This document shows positions 51,126 to 60,167 of a stretch of 64,000 nucleotides of DNA, piece by piece (positions within the stretch are counted from its first letter, which is position 1; each line of letters starts with the position of its first letter). Source of the stretch: Amorphoplanes friuliensis DSM 7358 (GTDB taxonomy: Bacteria > Actinomycetota > Actinomycetes > Mycobacteriales > Micromonosporaceae); contig NC_022657.1 in NCBI RefSeq assembly GCF_000494755.1, positions 693,501-757,500 of the forward strand, given 5' to 3'. Position numbers and translations under genes: made by a program. Under the pieces are notes generated by a model, which saw nothing but the letters and a program-made list of their open reading frames with translations, searched no databases and was not told the origin of the DNA.

Positions 51126-51152
51126 TGTCCGGAACCGCGTCGCCCGTTCGTC
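51126..51152 (+). promoter_or_regulatory. Candidate ECF42 autoregulated promoter
   Basis: TGTCCG (51126-51131), 17-nt spacer, CGTC (51149-51152). ECF42 promoters are described with TGTCGA at -35 and CG(A/T)C at -10; the -35 matches 4 of 6. It lies 38 nt before the DGPF gene start codon. Confidence 0.45.
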
Positions 51153-51190
51153 ACGATGGTGAGATCACGAAAAATGAGGGAGCGTTCGCG

Positions 51191-51514
51191 ATGAAGTACA
51201 TGATGTTCGTCTGCACCGACACCGAGCCGGAGACCGACGACTCGCTGGTCCCCGATGTCGACGTGTGGGTCACGGAGAACGACAAGGCCGGACGCCGCAT
51301 CGAGGGCAGCGAGCTCGTTTCGCCGGCCGCGGCCACCACGGTCCGGGTGCGCGGCGGTGAGCTGCTTCTCTCCGACGGGCCGTTCGCGGAGACCAAGGAG
51401 GTCATCGTGGGATACGACCTCCTCGAGTGCGCCGACCTGGACGAGGCGATCGAGGTCGCGCGGGCGCACCCGATGGCCTGGCGCGGTCGCATCGAGCTGC
51501 GTCCCTTCGCCTAG
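51191..51514 (+). CDS. YCII-related DGPF-domain protein
   Basis: 107 aa, ATG 51191 with GAGGGAG 8 bases upstream. MKYMMFVC start, SDGPFAETKEVIVGYDLLEC carries the DGPF motif that names the family. These proteins are encoded next to ECF42 sigma factors; the function is unknown. The sigma gene follows with no gap (TAG then ATG). Confidence 0.9.
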   Translation: MKYMMFVCTDTEPETDDSLVPDVDVWVTENDKAGRRIEGSELVSPAAATTVRVRGGELLLSDGPFAETKEVIVGYDLLECADLDEAIEVARAHPMAWRGRIELRPFA

Positions 51515-52696
51515 ATGACCGACACCGCCCGGGCGGTCGCCGACGCGGGTGTGGAGTCACGCCCGCGGATCGTCGCCGCGCTGATCCGCATCACCGGTGA
51601 CTGGACCCTGGCGGAGGACTGCGCCCAGGAGGCGCTGGCCCTCGCCCTGGAGCGCTGGCCGAAAGACGGGGTGCCGGCGAACCCGGGCGGATGGCTGATG
51701 ACGGTCGCGCGCAACCGCGCTGTCGACGTGCTGCGGCGCGCGACCGTCGAACGCCGCAAGCTCGAAGAACTGGCGATGCTGGCGTCGACCGAGCCGGAGG
51801 AGGTGCCCGCTGTGGACGATCGGCTGCGACTCATCTTCACCTGCTGCCATCCGGCTCTGGCGCTGGAAGCCAGGGTGGCGCTGACCCTGCGGACCATCGC
51901 GGGTGTGCCGGCCGCCGACATCGCACGGACGTTCCTGGTCACCGAGTCGACCATGACACGACGGTTGACACGGGCCAAGGCGAAGATCGCGACGGCCGGG
52001 ATCCCGTACCGCGTACCGACCGGGGCGGCGCTGACCGAACGGCTGCCCGGGGTGCTGGCCGTGCTCTACCTGCTGTTCACGCGGGGGTACGACACCGAGG
52101 GGGAGCCGGCCTTCGCGGAGGAGGCGATCCGGCTGGCGCGGCTCCTGCGTGCGCTGATGCCGGGCGAGCCGGAGGTGTCGGGGCTGCTGGCGCTGTTCCT
52201 GCTGCAGCACTCGCGGCGCGCTGCGCGTCGCGACGCCGACGGCAATCTGCTCACTTTGGACCAGCAGGACCGCGGGCGCTGGGACCACGCGGCGATCGGG
52301 GAGGCCGTCGCGCTCCTCCCGGCACAGCCCGGCCCGTACGCGTTGCAGGCGCGCATCGCCGCCTGTCATGTCGCCTCGCCCAGCGACTGGCCCACGGCCG
52401 CCACCCTCTACGACGAGCTCTACGGCCTGCTGCCGACACCGGTGATCGCGCTGAACCGGGCGGTCGCGCACGGCTACGCCCACGGTGCGGCGTCAGGGCT
52501 GGTGCTGCTCGCGGAGGCACGCGCGGGTGGGGCGCTGGACGCGTACCCGTATGTCCTGGCGGTGGAGGCCGACCTGACCGCCCGGGCCGGGGACGTCGAG
52601 CGGGCTGTGTCGCTGTTCGAGCGGGCCGCCGCGGCGGCCCCGACCGAACCGGAGCGCCGGGCCCTGCTGACCCGCGCCGAGGACCTGACGAGATGA
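51515..52696 (+). CDS. ECF42-family RNA polymerase sigma factor
   Basis: 393 aa. Sigma region 2 (DWTLAEDCAQEALALALERW, GWLMTVARNRAVDVLRR) and region 4 (RLIFTCCHPALALEARVALT, VTESTMTRRLTRAKAKI) occupy the first 170 residues. A long C-terminal part (DUF6596 and TPR-like: YLLFTRGYDTEGEP, LYDELYGLLPTPVIALNRAV, VERAVSLFERAAAAAPTEPE) defines ECF42 and is thought to control activity in place of an anti-sigma factor. No anti-sigma gene is nearby. Confidence 0.93.
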   Translation: MTDTARAVADAGVESRPRIVAALIRITGDWTLAEDCAQEALALALERWPKDGVPANPGGWLMTVARNRAVDVLRRATVERRKLEELAMLASTEPEEVPAVDDRLRLIFTCCHPALALEARVALTLRTIAGVPAADIARTFLVTESTMTRRLTRAKAKIATAGIPYRVPTGAALTERLPGVLAVLYLLFTRGYDTEGEPAFAEEAIRLARLLRALMPGEPEVSGLLALFLLQHSRRAARRDADGNLLTLDQQDRGRWDHAAIGEAVALLPAQPGPYALQARIAACHVASPSDWPTAATLYDELYGLLPTPVIALNRAVAHGYAHGAASGLVLLAEARAGGALDAYPYVLAVEADLTARAGDVERAVSLFERAAAAAPTEPERRALLTRAEDLTR

Positions 52697-52702
52697 GGAC
52701 CG

Positions 52703-53203
52703 ATGACCGCACCGATCGTGGAGTTCAACGAGGGCTTCAGCGAGCCGGGCGCCGGCCCGGTGCCGTGGGCCGACGTCGACGACCTGCTGACGAAGTCGGA
52801 GATGTTCTGGCTGTCGACCGTCCGCGGCGACGGGCGCCCGCACGTCACGCCGCTGCCGACCGTCTGGCTCGACAACATCCTGCACTTCTGCGCCGGTGAC
52901 CAGGAACAGAAGACCAAAAATCTGCTGGGCCGGCCCGCCTGCGTCCTGACCACCGGTACGAACGACCTGCACTCCGGCGTCGACGTGGTGGTCGAGGGTG
53001 TGGCCGAACGGATCACCGACCACGCCCGCCTGGTCGAGCTCGCGGCGCTGTGGAAGTCGAAACTGGACTGGGACTACGTGGTAGGCGAGGACGCGTTCGG
53101 CGACGGCGCCGGGCGTACCGGGCTCGTCTTCGGGGTGCGCCCGCGCAAGGTGCTGTCCTTCGGCAAGAACCCCTACACGCAGACCCGTTACCGCTTCGCC
53201 TGA
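52703..53203 (+). CDS. Pyridoxamine 5'-phosphate oxidase-like flavoprotein
   Basis: 166 aa. Split-barrel flavin-binding fold: FWLSTVRGDGRPHVTPLPTVW, LHFCAGDQEQKTKNLLGRP, VDVVVEGVAERITD, and a C-terminal GRTGLVFGVRPRKVLSFGK. Likely an F420- or FMN-dependent reductase or oxidase of the ECF42 operon, 6 nt after the sigma gene. The end overlaps the convergent isomerase gene by 16 bp. Confidence 0.87.
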   Translation: MTAPIVEFNEGFSEPGAGPVPWADVDDLLTKSEMFWLSTVRGDGRPHVTPLPTVWLDNILHFCAGDQEQKTKNLLGRPACVLTTGTNDLHSGVDVVVEGVAERITDHARLVELAALWKSKLDWDYVVGEDAFGDGAGRTGLVFGVRPRKVLSFGKNPYTQTRYRFA

Positions 53204-54036
53204 GCGGCCAGGATCTCGCGCAGGCGGCCGGCGCTGAGGCGGACGTCGGCGATCGGCCCTTCGCCGGCCGGCTCGCCGGTGAGGATCGTGTCCTGCTCGA
53301 GCACCCACCAGCCGTCGTAGTCGTGGCGCTGCAACGCCGCCGCCACCGCGGCGAAGTCCACGTCCCCGTCGCCGATCGGCTTGTACATGCCCGCGCCGAC
53401 GGCCTCGGTGTACCCGAGCCGGCCCGCGCGGACCTCGGCGGCGACGCTGTCGTCGACGTCCTTGGCGTGCACGTGGGCGATCCGGTCGCCGGCCCGCTGA
53501 GCGAGAACAACCGGGTCGGTGCCGCCGATCAGCAGATGACCGGTGTCCAGGCACAGGCCGATGCCACAGCCGTCGAGCACCCGCTCGACCTCGGCGGTCT
53601 GCTCGACCATCGTGCCGACGTGCGGGTGCAGGACGGCCCGGAGGCCACGTTCGCGCGCGGCGGCGGCCAGTTTGTCGAGGTTGGTGAGCAGGCTCTGCCA
53701 GCCCCGGGCGTCCAGGACCGGGCGGCTGTCGTACCCGTCCTGGCCGGTCGCCGCGGCGAGAACCACGGTGTCGGCCCCGGCGGCGACGAACCGCTCGAAG
53801 TCGACGGCCGGCTCGTGGCCGGGATCGTGCAGGATGACCGGGACAAAACCCCCGATCGCGCTCAGCCCCAGGTCACGCAGGATCTCGTCGGTCGGCAGGA
53901 AGCCGTCGGGGCCGAACTCCGTCGCCGTCAGCCCGACCTCACGCATCTCGCGCAGGACCCGGTCGGCGGGCAGTTGATAGCCCCAGCCCGGCACTTCACA
54001 AACACCCCAGGAGATGGGCGCCCCGGCAATCCTCAT
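53188..54036 (-). CDS. Inosose dehydratase-like TIM-barrel protein
   Basis: 282 aa. Sugar phosphate isomerase/epimerase (AP2Ec) fold: APISWGVCEVPGWGYQL, TATEFGPDGFLP, LHPHVGTMVEQ, CLDTGHLLIGG, HVHAKDVD, GWWVLEQDT supply the metal-binding Glu, Asp and His. Closest in look to IolE inosose dehydratases. It overlaps the oxidoreductase gene upstream by 4 nt (ATGA), so they are one operon. Confidence 0.85.
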   Translation of the reverse strand: MRIAGAPISWGVCEVPGWGYQLPADRVLREMREVGLTATEFGPDGFLPTDEILRDLGLSAIGGFVPVILHDPGHEPAVDFERFVAAGADTVVLAAATGQDGYDSRPVLDARGWQSLLTNLDKLAAAARERGLRAVLHPHVGTMVEQTAEVERVLDGCGIGLCLDTGHLLIGGTDPVVLAQRAGDRIAHVHAKDVDDSVAAEVRAGRLGYTEAVGAGMYKPIGDGDVDFAAVAAALQRHDYDGWWVLEQDTILTGEPAGEGPIADVRLSAGRLREILAAQAKR

Positions 54037-55034
54037 GCTGCGCTCCTCACTTCATCAACACGTACGGGACGGTGGTCCCGCAGCGACACCGTGCAGGCCT
54101 CGGCGATCCAGCCCGCCGCGACGGCGTCGGCGACCGTGCACGGGCTGGTGCGGGTGCCGGCGACAACCTCGGTGAACGCGGACAGCTCGCGGCGGTAGGC
54201 CTCGGCGAACCGGTCCATGAAGAAGCCGTGCGGGGTGCCGCCGGGGAAGGCCACACCCGGCTCGACCGAACGCATCGGCAGGCGTTCCTCCCAGCCCACG
54301 GCAATGCTGTCGGCGCTGCCGTGCGCCTCGAGGCGCACGTCGTAACCCCGGCCGTTGTACCGGGTGTTCGAGACGACCGCGATCGTGCCGTCGTCCAGCG
54401 TCAGGGTCGCCGCGGTGGTGGAGGCGTCACCGAGCTGAGCGAAGATCTCGTCGCCGGCTGTGCTTCCGGTCGCGTAGACCTCGACGACCTCGCGACCGGT
54501 GACGAACCGGATGATGTCGAAGTCGTGCACGCTGCAGTCGTGGAAGATCCCGCCCGATCCGGCGAGATACGCCGCCGGCGGTGGTGCCGGGTCCATCGTC
54601 GTCGACCGTACGGTGTGCAGCCGCCCGAGCTCACCGGCGGCGATCGCGGCGCGTGCCGCCACGAAGCCCGGGTCGAACCGGCGGTTGTAGCCGATCTGCA
54701 CTCCTGCGCCGGCGCAGTGCCGCAGCACCTCCTCGGCCTCGGCCGCGCCCTTCGCCACCGGCTTCTCGCAGAAGACCGGCAGTCCGGCCTCGACCGCCGC
54801 CAGGATCAGCTGCGGATGCGCGTCGGTGGCGGCCGCGATGACCACGCCATTGATGCCGCTGGTCAGCACCGCCCCGGGGCTGGCGGCCCGCTCGGCGCCG
54901 AACTTGCCGGCGATCCGCTCGGTCACAGCCGGCACGGCGTCGGCGACAACGAGGCTGGTGACGGCGGGCAGTCCGCTGAGGGTCTCGGCGTGGAACGCAC
55001 CGATACGGCCGAGCCCGATGAGTCCGATTCGCAT
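54033..55034 (-). CDS. Gfo/Idh/MocA oxidoreductase (inositol dehydrogenase-like)
   Basis: 333 aa. NAD motif GLIGLGRIGAFHAETL, EKPVAKGAAEAE (catalytic Lys), IGYNRRFDPGF, and GGIFHDCSVHDFDIIRF with the catalytic Asp and His. This is the pattern of inositol 2-dehydrogenases and related cyclitol or sugar dehydrogenases. It starts 2 nt after the SDR stop. Confidence 0.88.
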   Translation of the reverse strand: MRIGLIGLGRIGAFHAETLSGLPAVTSLVVADAVPAVTERIAGKFGAERAASPGAVLTSGINGVVIAAATDAHPQLILAAVEAGLPVFCEKPVAKGAAEAEEVLRHCAGAGVQIGYNRRFDPGFVAARAAIAAGELGRLHTVRSTTMDPAPPPAAYLAGSGGIFHDCSVHDFDIIRFVTGREVVEVYATGSTAGDEIFAQLGDASTTAATLTLDDGTIAVVSNTRYNGRGYDVRLEAHGSADSIAVGWEERLPMRSVEPGVAFPGGTPHGFFMDRFAEAYRRELSAFTEVVAGTRTSPCTVADAVAAGWIAEACTVSLRDHRPVRVDEVRSAA

Positions 55035-55036
55035 GT

Positions 55037-55798
55037 TCAGTCCATTCCGCCGAGGACGTTCTGGTCCCAGTCGATGACCGAGCCGGTCACCACGCCGCTG
55101 CGCGTGGAGAGCAGGAAGACCACAAAGTCCGCGATCTCGTCGACCTGGCTGAGCTTGCCCATCGGCAGGTTCTTCGCGGCCCGCTCGCGCCAGCCGTCGT
55201 CGGCGGCGTGGAAGGCGCGCTGCGTGACGTCCTCACCCTCGGTGTCGGTCCAGCCGATGTCGAGGCCGTTGATGCGGATCCGGTCGAAGCGGTGCGCGTG
55301 GGCGGCGTTGCGGGTCAGCCCGGCCAGCCCAGCCTTCGCGGCAACGTACGGCGCGAGATACGGCTGCCCGCCCAGCTCGGACGAGGAGATGATGTTGACG
55401 ATCGTGCCGGGCTCACCGCGGCGGACCATGTCCTGCACGGCTGCCTGCATCAGGAAGAACGGCCCGCGCAGGTTGACCGCGATGTGCTGATCAAAAAGCT
55501 CCGGGGTGGTGTCGAGCAGGGTGCCGCGCGAGGTCAGCCCGGCCGCGTTGACCAGGCAGTCGATGCGGCCGTGGCGTTCGATCGTCGCGCGGGCGGACGT
55601 ACGGGCGCTGTCCACGTCGGACACGTCGGACTGCAGGTAGGTGCCACCCAGTTCGCGGGCCAGCGGCTCGCCGCTCTCGGGTCGGCGGCCGGTCACGACG
55701 ACGGACGCGCCCTCGCGGGCCGCCGCCCGGGCGACGCCCGCGCCGATGCCCTGTGTCCCGCCGCTGACCAGGACGACTCTTCCCTGAAGAAGCTTCAC
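55037..55798 (-). CDS. SDR-family oxidoreductase
   Basis: 253 aa from GTG 55798 (TTG 55834 extends it by 12 codons but overlaps a palindrome). SGGTQGIGAGVARAA (NAD site), [18 protein letters not shown] (Ser), YVAAKAGLAG (Tyr/Lys). First gene of a three-gene operon with a Gfo/Idh dehydrogenase and an IolE-like protein. It may oxidise a cyclitol or keto-sugar intermediate. Confidence 0.86.
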   Translation of the reverse strand: MKLLQGRVVLVSGGTQGIGAGVARAAAREGASVVVTGRRPESGEPLARELGGTYLQSDVSDVDSARTSARATIERHGRIDCLVNAAGLTSRGTLLDTTPELFDQHIAVNLRGPFFLMQAAVQDMVRRGEPGTIVNIISSSELGGQPYLAPYVAAKAGLAGLTRNAAHAHRFDRIRINGLDIGWTDTEGEDVTQRAFHAADDGWRERAAKNLPMGKLSQVDEIADFVVFLLSTRSGVVTGSVIDWDQNVLGGMD

Positions 55799-55816
55799 GC
55801 CTCCGAGAATGCGGTC

Positions 55817-55832
55817 GTTACATGATCGTAAC
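55817..55832. promoter_or_regulatory. Operator of the inositol-like operon
   Basis: GTTACATGATCGTAAC has perfect 5-bp arms (GTTAC/GTAAC) and lies 19 bp before the SDR start. It could be bound by a GntR- or LacI-type regulator; none is adjacent. Confidence 0.5.
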
Positions 55833-55985
55833 AAGGCTGGGGACCCATCAAAAACACCTCAGGCCGGGTCGGCCGAAAGTCTGATCCTGGCTGGGCAGAG
55901 TCCCGCTCGGAGCCGATGTGCCCGGGCCGCCCCGGAAGCCAAGCTGGTGGCCGGATCAGGAGACCGAGTCGCTGAGGGGACCACC

Positions 55986-57098
55986 ATGACGATCGACGAC
56001 GACAATCGACCGGCCCGGCAGCGGGTCACGCTGACCGACATCAGCTCCCGGGCCTGGGAACACCCCGCCGACCGGGGTGCGCTGACCGCCCTGCGTGAGC
56101 TGCGCGGCTTCGACGACGTCGTCAAGGCGTTCTTCGGCATGTGGAACGAGCGCGGTTTCCGCCTCTCGTACCTGGCCGGGTCGATCCGCGTCGATCACCG
56201 CCAGTACCCGCGGGTCTATCAGCGGTACGCCGAGGCGGCGACGACGCTGGACGTCGCCGAGCTGCCCGAGCTGTTCGTCACCCAGTCGCCGATGATCCAC
56301 GGCCAGGCGATCGGCATGGACAAGCCGTTCATCGTCATCACCACGGGCGCGGTCGAGAAGCTCGACGACGACGAGCTGCGTGCGCTGCTGGGTCACGAGA
56401 TCGGGCACGTCCGCAGCGGTCACGCCGTCTACAAGACGATCATGATGATCCTGACCAAGTGGGCGACCAGCGTCAGCTGGCTCCCGATCGGCGCGATCGC
56501 ACTCCGGGCGATCATCGCCGCGATGTACGAGTGGTGGCGCAAGGCCGAGCTCTCCGCCGACCGTGCGGGCCTGCTCGCCGGCCAGGACCCGTCAGCCTCG
56601 ATCCGCCTGCTGATGAAGCTCGCGGGTGGCGGCGACCTGTCGCAGATCGACACCGCGGCCTTCCTCGAGCAGGCGGCGGAATACCAGGGTGGCGGCGACC
56701 TGCGCGACAGCATCCACAAGATCAGCATGACGGCCTGGAGTAGCCACCCGGTGCCGGTCGCCCGCGCGGCCGAGCTGCGCCGCTGGATCGACTCCGGCGA
56801 CTACGCCCGCATCGTCGGTGGCGACTACCCGCGCCGGGACTCGGACGGCAACGCGTCGGTCACCGGCGACGTCAAGGCCGCGGCGAGTCACTACCGGGAG
56901 TCGTTCCAGAACTCTCAGGACCCGCTGGTCACGCTGGCCCGCCGGGTGACCGGTGGCGCGGCCGACCTCGGCGACTGGGCCGGCACGCAGGCCGGGAAGG
57001 CCCGCGCCTGGGCCAGCACGGCTGCGGACGCTGCCGGCCGTGCCGCACGCCGGGAGAGCCGTCCGGCCGACAACCCCGGTGACACCCCGCAGGCCTGA
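55986..57098 (+). CDS. M48-family zinc metalloprotease
   Basis: 370 aa from ATG 55986, with GAGGGG upstream. Active site GHEIGHVRSGH near residue 138 (HExxH), with the third ligand Glu in KAELSADRAGLL. Two hydrophobic stretches flank the site (TIMMILTKWATSVSW, IGAIALRAIIAAMYE). No N-terminal signal peptide is seen. The C-terminal third is Ala-rich and polar. It resembles HtpX-related proteases; the substrate is unknown. Confidence 0.87.
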   Translation: MTIDDDNRPARQRVTLTDISSRAWEHPADRGALTALRELRGFDDVVKAFFGMWNERGFRLSYLAGSIRVDHRQYPRVYQRYAEAATTLDVAELPELFVTQSPMIHGQAIGMDKPFIVITTGAVEKLDDDELRALLGHEIGHVRSGHAVYKTIMMILTKWATSVSWLPIGAIALRAIIAAMYEWWRKAELSADRAGLLAGQDPSASIRLLMKLAGGGDLSQIDTAAFLEQAAEYQGGGDLRDSIHKISMTAWSSHPVPVARAAELRRWIDSGDYARIVGGDYPRRDSDGNASVTGDVKAAASHYRESFQNSQDPLVTLARRVTGGAADLGDWAGTQAGKARAWASTAADAAGRAARRESRPADNPGDTPQA

Positions 57099-57109
57099 TC
57101 GCTTGACGT

Positions 57110-57146
57110 CGCCCGCGTTCCGGTCCCCCGTTCCGGAGCGCGGGCG
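57110..57146 (+). terminator. Terminator of the M48 gene
   Basis: CGCCCGCG (57110-57117) pairs with CGCGGGCG (57139-57146), with TCCGG/CCGGA inside, 11 nt after the stop, followed by TCTTGCTG. Confidence 0.75.
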
Positions 57147-57167
57147 TCTTGCTGCCCGGGGCCGTCA

Positions 57168-57173
57168 TAAAAT
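57168..57173 (+). promoter_or_regulatory. -10 box of leaderless def
   Basis: TAAAAT lies 6 nt before the GTG at 57180, so transcription should start at or next to the start codon. No clear -35 box. Confidence 0.5.
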
Positions 57174-57179
57174 CGGGCT

Positions 57180-57719
57180 GTGCAGACTCGTGCCGGAACT
57201 CCGCGACCCATCACCCGTTATGGAAACCCCGTCCTGCACCGCCGGTGCGCCGAGGTGACCGTCTTCGACGACGAGCTTCAGCAGCTCGTAGCCGACATGT
57301 TCGCCTCGATGGCCGCGGCGGAAGGGGTCGGGCTCGCCGCCAACCAGATCGGCGTCGACGCGCGGGTGTTCGTCGTCGACTGCCCCGACGCCACCGAGAC
57401 CCACGTCGTCGCGCACGTCGTCAACCCCGTGCTGCACCTGCCCGACGGGCGTGAGCTCGAGGTCGACAGCGAGGGCTGCCTGTCGGTGCCCGGCGTCCGT
57501 GCCGACATCGGCCGGCCCACCACGGCGTACGTGACCGGTGTCGACATGCACGGCGCCCCGGTTCGCATCGACGGCACGGGCCTGCTGGCGCGCTGCCTGC
57601 AGCACGAGACCGACCACCTCGACGGTCTGCTCTACGTCGACCGCCTGCCCGCCAAGAAGCGCAAGAAGATGCTGGCGGAGAGCGCGGAAGCTCCCGGCGT
57701 CGGCGTCCTTGAATCCTGA
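57180..57719 (+). CDS. def: Peptide deformylase
   Basis: 179 aa from leaderless GTG 57180. Removes formyl from the N-terminal Met of new proteins. All three active-site motifs are present: [18 protein letters not shown] and QHETDHLDG, giving Cys and two His metal ligands. The C-terminal Lys-rich stretch LPAKKRKKM is typical. The methyltransferase gene overlaps its end by 11 nt. Confidence 0.95.
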   Translation: MQTRAGTPRPITRYGNPVLHRRCAEVTVFDDELQQLVADMFASMAAAEGVGLAANQIGVDARVFVVDCPDATETHVVAHVVNPVLHLPDGRELEVDSEGCLSVPGVRADIGRPTTAYVTGVDMHGAPVRIDGTGLLARCLQHETDHLDGLLYVDRLPAKKRKKMLAESAEAPGVGVLES

Positions 57720-58209
57720 CCGGGTCCGCGGGGCGATCGAGGTCATCGCGCCGGCGCCCGGTGACGAGCTGCTCGAGATCGGCTGCGGTCCGGGTGTCGC
57801 CGCCGGGCTGGTCTGCGAACGCCTGACCACCGGGCGGCTGCTCGCGATCGACCGGTCGGCCGTCGCCGTCGGACGCACGACGCGCCGCAACGCGGCCCAC
57901 GTGGACGCCGGCCGGCTCGAGGTGCGCCGGAGCAGCCTCGGCGAATTAACTGCCGAACGGCAAGTATTTGTCACGGCGTACGCCATGGACGTCAATGTTT
58001 TTTGGACCACGCCGGGTGCGGGCCTGGACGTTCTCGCGGGGGTGATCCGGCCCGGCGGGCGCTTATTGATCTTGTATGGCGGTGACGGTCCCACCTCCGC
58101 CGACCGGATCACCTCGACCGTCGCGTCGGCGGTGCGGGCCACCGGATTCGCCGATGTCAGGGTGCTGGGCGGGGAGTGGGGGATCGGCGTTTCGGCCCGC
58201 GCGCGTTGA
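57709..58209 (+). CDS. Class I SAM-dependent methyltransferase
   Basis: 166 aa; the first usable start is TTG 57709. Motif [16 protein letters not shown], acidic motif [10 protein letters not shown], motif [14 protein letters not shown], and [13 protein letters not shown]. Small and of unknown substrate. It overlaps def, so translation is probably coupled. Confidence 0.8.
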   Translation: MNPDRVRGAIEVIAPAPGDELLEIGCGPGVAAGLVCERLTTGRLLAIDRSAVAVGRTTRRNAAHVDAGRLEVRRSSLGELTAERQVFVTAYAMDVNVFWTTPGAGLDVLAGVIRPGGRLLILYGGDGPTSADRITSTVASAVRATGFADVRVLGGEWGIGVSARAR

Positions 58210-58322
58210 TCGTCGGTACGGATGGACAAGAACCGCAACGGTCGATACTCTTTCCTACGACGCCGTTGCGAGTTCTTCCCCCGTGGAATTCGCAGCGGCG
58301 CTCCTATTTCCCGGCTGAATCG

Positions 58323-59534
58323 TCAGCCGACGGTCACCGGCACACTGGTGTATCCGCGGATGGCCAGGCTGTCACGACGCCCCGGTTCGCCGGCGAGGGC
58401 CAGCCCGGGAAAGCGCGCCAGCAGCGCCGGGATCGCGATCTGCGCTTCCAGGCGGGCCAGCGGCGCACCGAGGCAGTAATGGATGCCGCCGCCGAAGGAC
58501 AGCGGCGCGTTGTCCGGACGGGCCAGGTCGAGGCGGTCCGGGTCGGTGAACCGCTCCGGGTCCCGGTTGCCCGCACCGAGGTACGCCACGATGCGCTCGC
58601 CGCCGGACACGGGCACACCGGCGATCTCGATGTCGTCCCAGGCCACCCGGCTCAGCAGCTGCACCGGGGTGTCGAAACGCAGCAGCTCTTCGACCGCGCT
58701 CGCCGCCAGCCCGGGCTGCATTCGCAGCAGCTCCAGCTGGTCGGGGTTGCGCAGCAGGGAGACGACGCTGTTGCCGAGCAGGTTGGTGGTCGTCTCGAAG
58801 CCCGCGGCGAAGAGCAGGGCGGCCATCGTGAGCAGCTCGTCCTCGGTGAGCTTCTCGCCGTCTTCCTCGGCGGCGACCAGGGCGCTGATCAGGTCGTCAC
58901 CGGGCTTGCGGCGGCGTTCGGCGGCCAGGCCGGCCAGGTAGGAGCGGATCGTGGCCGCGGCCGGGTCCGCGGTCGCCAGCACCTCGGGGGAGATGACCTC
59001 GAGCACCTGCGTCCAGTCGCGGACCAGCGTCTGGAACTGCGCGCGGTCGGGCTCCGGGATGCCGAGCAGCTCGCCGATGACGTTGACCGGCAGCGGGAAG
59101 CCGAACGCCTGCACGAAGTCGACCTCGCCGCTCATCGGCTCGAGGAGCTCCTCGACCATCTGCGCGATCCTCGGCTGCAGGGCCTGCACCCGCCGGGCGG
59201 TGAAGGACGAGCTGACCAGGCGGCGCAGCCGGGTGTGGTCGGGCGGGTTGATCGCCAGGATGCTGGTGAACAGCTGCTGCAGCGCGGGGTGCCGGTCCCA
59301 GTCGGGGCGGACGAACTCCATCATGTGTGACGGCATGTGGCCGAGTTTCGGGTGGCGGGTGACGGCGACGCAGTCGGCGTGCCGGGTCACGACCAGGGCG
59401 CCGTCCTCGGCGCGGACGACCGGCGAGATCTCGCGCAGTCGCCGGTAGCGCGGATAGGGATCGTCCCGCCCCGGCAACCGGGTCAGCTCATCGAGCAGGG
59501 TCGTCACCTCGGGACTCTCCACAATGTCCGTCAC
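58323..59534 (-). CDS. Cytochrome P450
   Basis: 403 aa from GTG 59534. I-helix LFAAGFETTTNLLGN, ExxR in VEELLRFDTPVQLLSR, heme loop FGGGIHYCLGAPLAR with the Cys ligand. Soluble bacterial class, similar in motifs to CYP107-like enzymes. Electron partners are not in the window. It diverges from the EspR-like regulator at 59742 over 207 bp containing dyads. Confidence 0.93.
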   Translation of the reverse strand: MTDIVESPEVTTLLDELTRLPGRDDPYPRYRRLREISPVVRAEDGALVVTRHADCVAVTRHPKLGHMPSHMMEFVRPDWDRHPALQQLFTSILAINPPDHTRLRRLVSSSFTARRVQALQPRIAQMVEELLEPMSGEVDFVQAFGFPLPVNVIGELLGIPEPDRAQFQTLVRDWTQVLEVISPEVLATADPAAATIRSYLAGLAAERRRKPGDDLISALVAAEEDGEKLTEDELLTMAALLFAAGFETTTNLLGNSVVSLLRNPDQLELLRMQPGLAASAVEELLRFDTPVQLLSRVAWDDIEIAGVPVSGGERIVAYLGAGNRDPERFTDPDRLDLARPDNAPLSFGGGIHYCLGAPLARLEAQIAIPALLARFPGLALAGEPGRRDSLAIRGYTSVPVTVG

Positions 59535-59564
59535 GGTGAGAAGAATACCGGTCGCTTGAGCGAC

Positions 59565-59614
59565 GGGAGTGTTTCGTTTACGCTCCCAACGAGCACCATA
59601 AATCTGAGTTTACG
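59565..59614. promoter_or_regulatory. Dyad and direct repeats between P450 and EspR-like genes
   Basis: GGGAG (59565-59569) and CTCCC (59583-59587) form a 23-bp dyad. GTTTACG occurs twice in the same orientation (59576-59582 and 59608-59614), in AT-richer DNA than its surroundings. A TATGAT -10 box at 59696-59701 serves the XRE gene. Confidence 0.45.
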
Positions 59615-59741
59615 GTCGTTCGCGGTGCCCTCACATCGGGGGATGTGCAGCTCCGGCTGCTCATGGGCACCGATGCAGCGGCCGGTTTTCGTCGGTATGA
59701 TCCGCATGTCCGATCTTGGCCCGGCGACGAGGGGAGTGCGC

Positions 59742-60161
59742 GTGCCCAGCGAGTTCTCCATCGCCGAAAAACTGGACCGGCTCTTCAAGCAGGTCCGGTC
59801 CGCGGGCCAGGGCGAGGCCAGTTACATGGCCGTCGCCGAGGCGATCCGGGCCCAGCAGGGCATCCAGATCTCCCACACCTACATCTGGCAGCTGCGGACC
59901 GGGCGGCGTGACAACCCGACGGTGCAGCACCTGACCGGGCTGGCCACCTTTTTCGGGGTGCCCGTCGCCTATTTCCTGGACGACGCCGAGGCCCGCAAGA
60001 TCGACGGTCAGCTGGCGCTGCTGAGCTCGCTGCGGGACGCCCAGGTCACCGAGATCGCACTGCGGGCCGCGGACGTGTCACCGAGCAGCCGCGACACGAT
60101 CGGCGAGCTGGTGCGCAAGGTGTGGGAGCTGGAACGCGACCGTCGCCGACCCGAGGCCTGA
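59742..60161 (+). CDS. EspR-like XRE-family regulator
   Basis: 139 aa from GTG 59742, with GGGGAG 5 bases upstream. FSIAEKLDRLFKQVRSAGQG, then the HTH with ISHTYIWQLRTGRRDNPTVQ and LTGLATFFGVPVAYFLDD closely match the pattern of mycobacterial EspR and its actinobacterial relatives, which bind as dimers of dimers and can bridge DNA. The C-terminal helix region (RDTIGELVRKVWELERDRRR) is the likely dimer part. It faces the DUF6545 gene end to end (6 bp). Confidence 0.88.
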   Translation: MPSEFSIAEKLDRLFKQVRSAGQGEASYMAVAEAIRAQQGIQISHTYIWQLRTGRRDNPTVQHLTGLATFFGVPVAYFLDDAEARKIDGQLALLSSLRDAQVTEIALRAADVSPSSRDTIGELVRKVWELERDRRRPEA

Positions 60162-60167
60162 GACCCG

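Noticed and set aside
58222..58479. 85-aa ORF after the def-linked methyltransferase
   Set aside because: It runs into the P450 3' end on the other strand, is rich in Arg/Ser, and has no SD.
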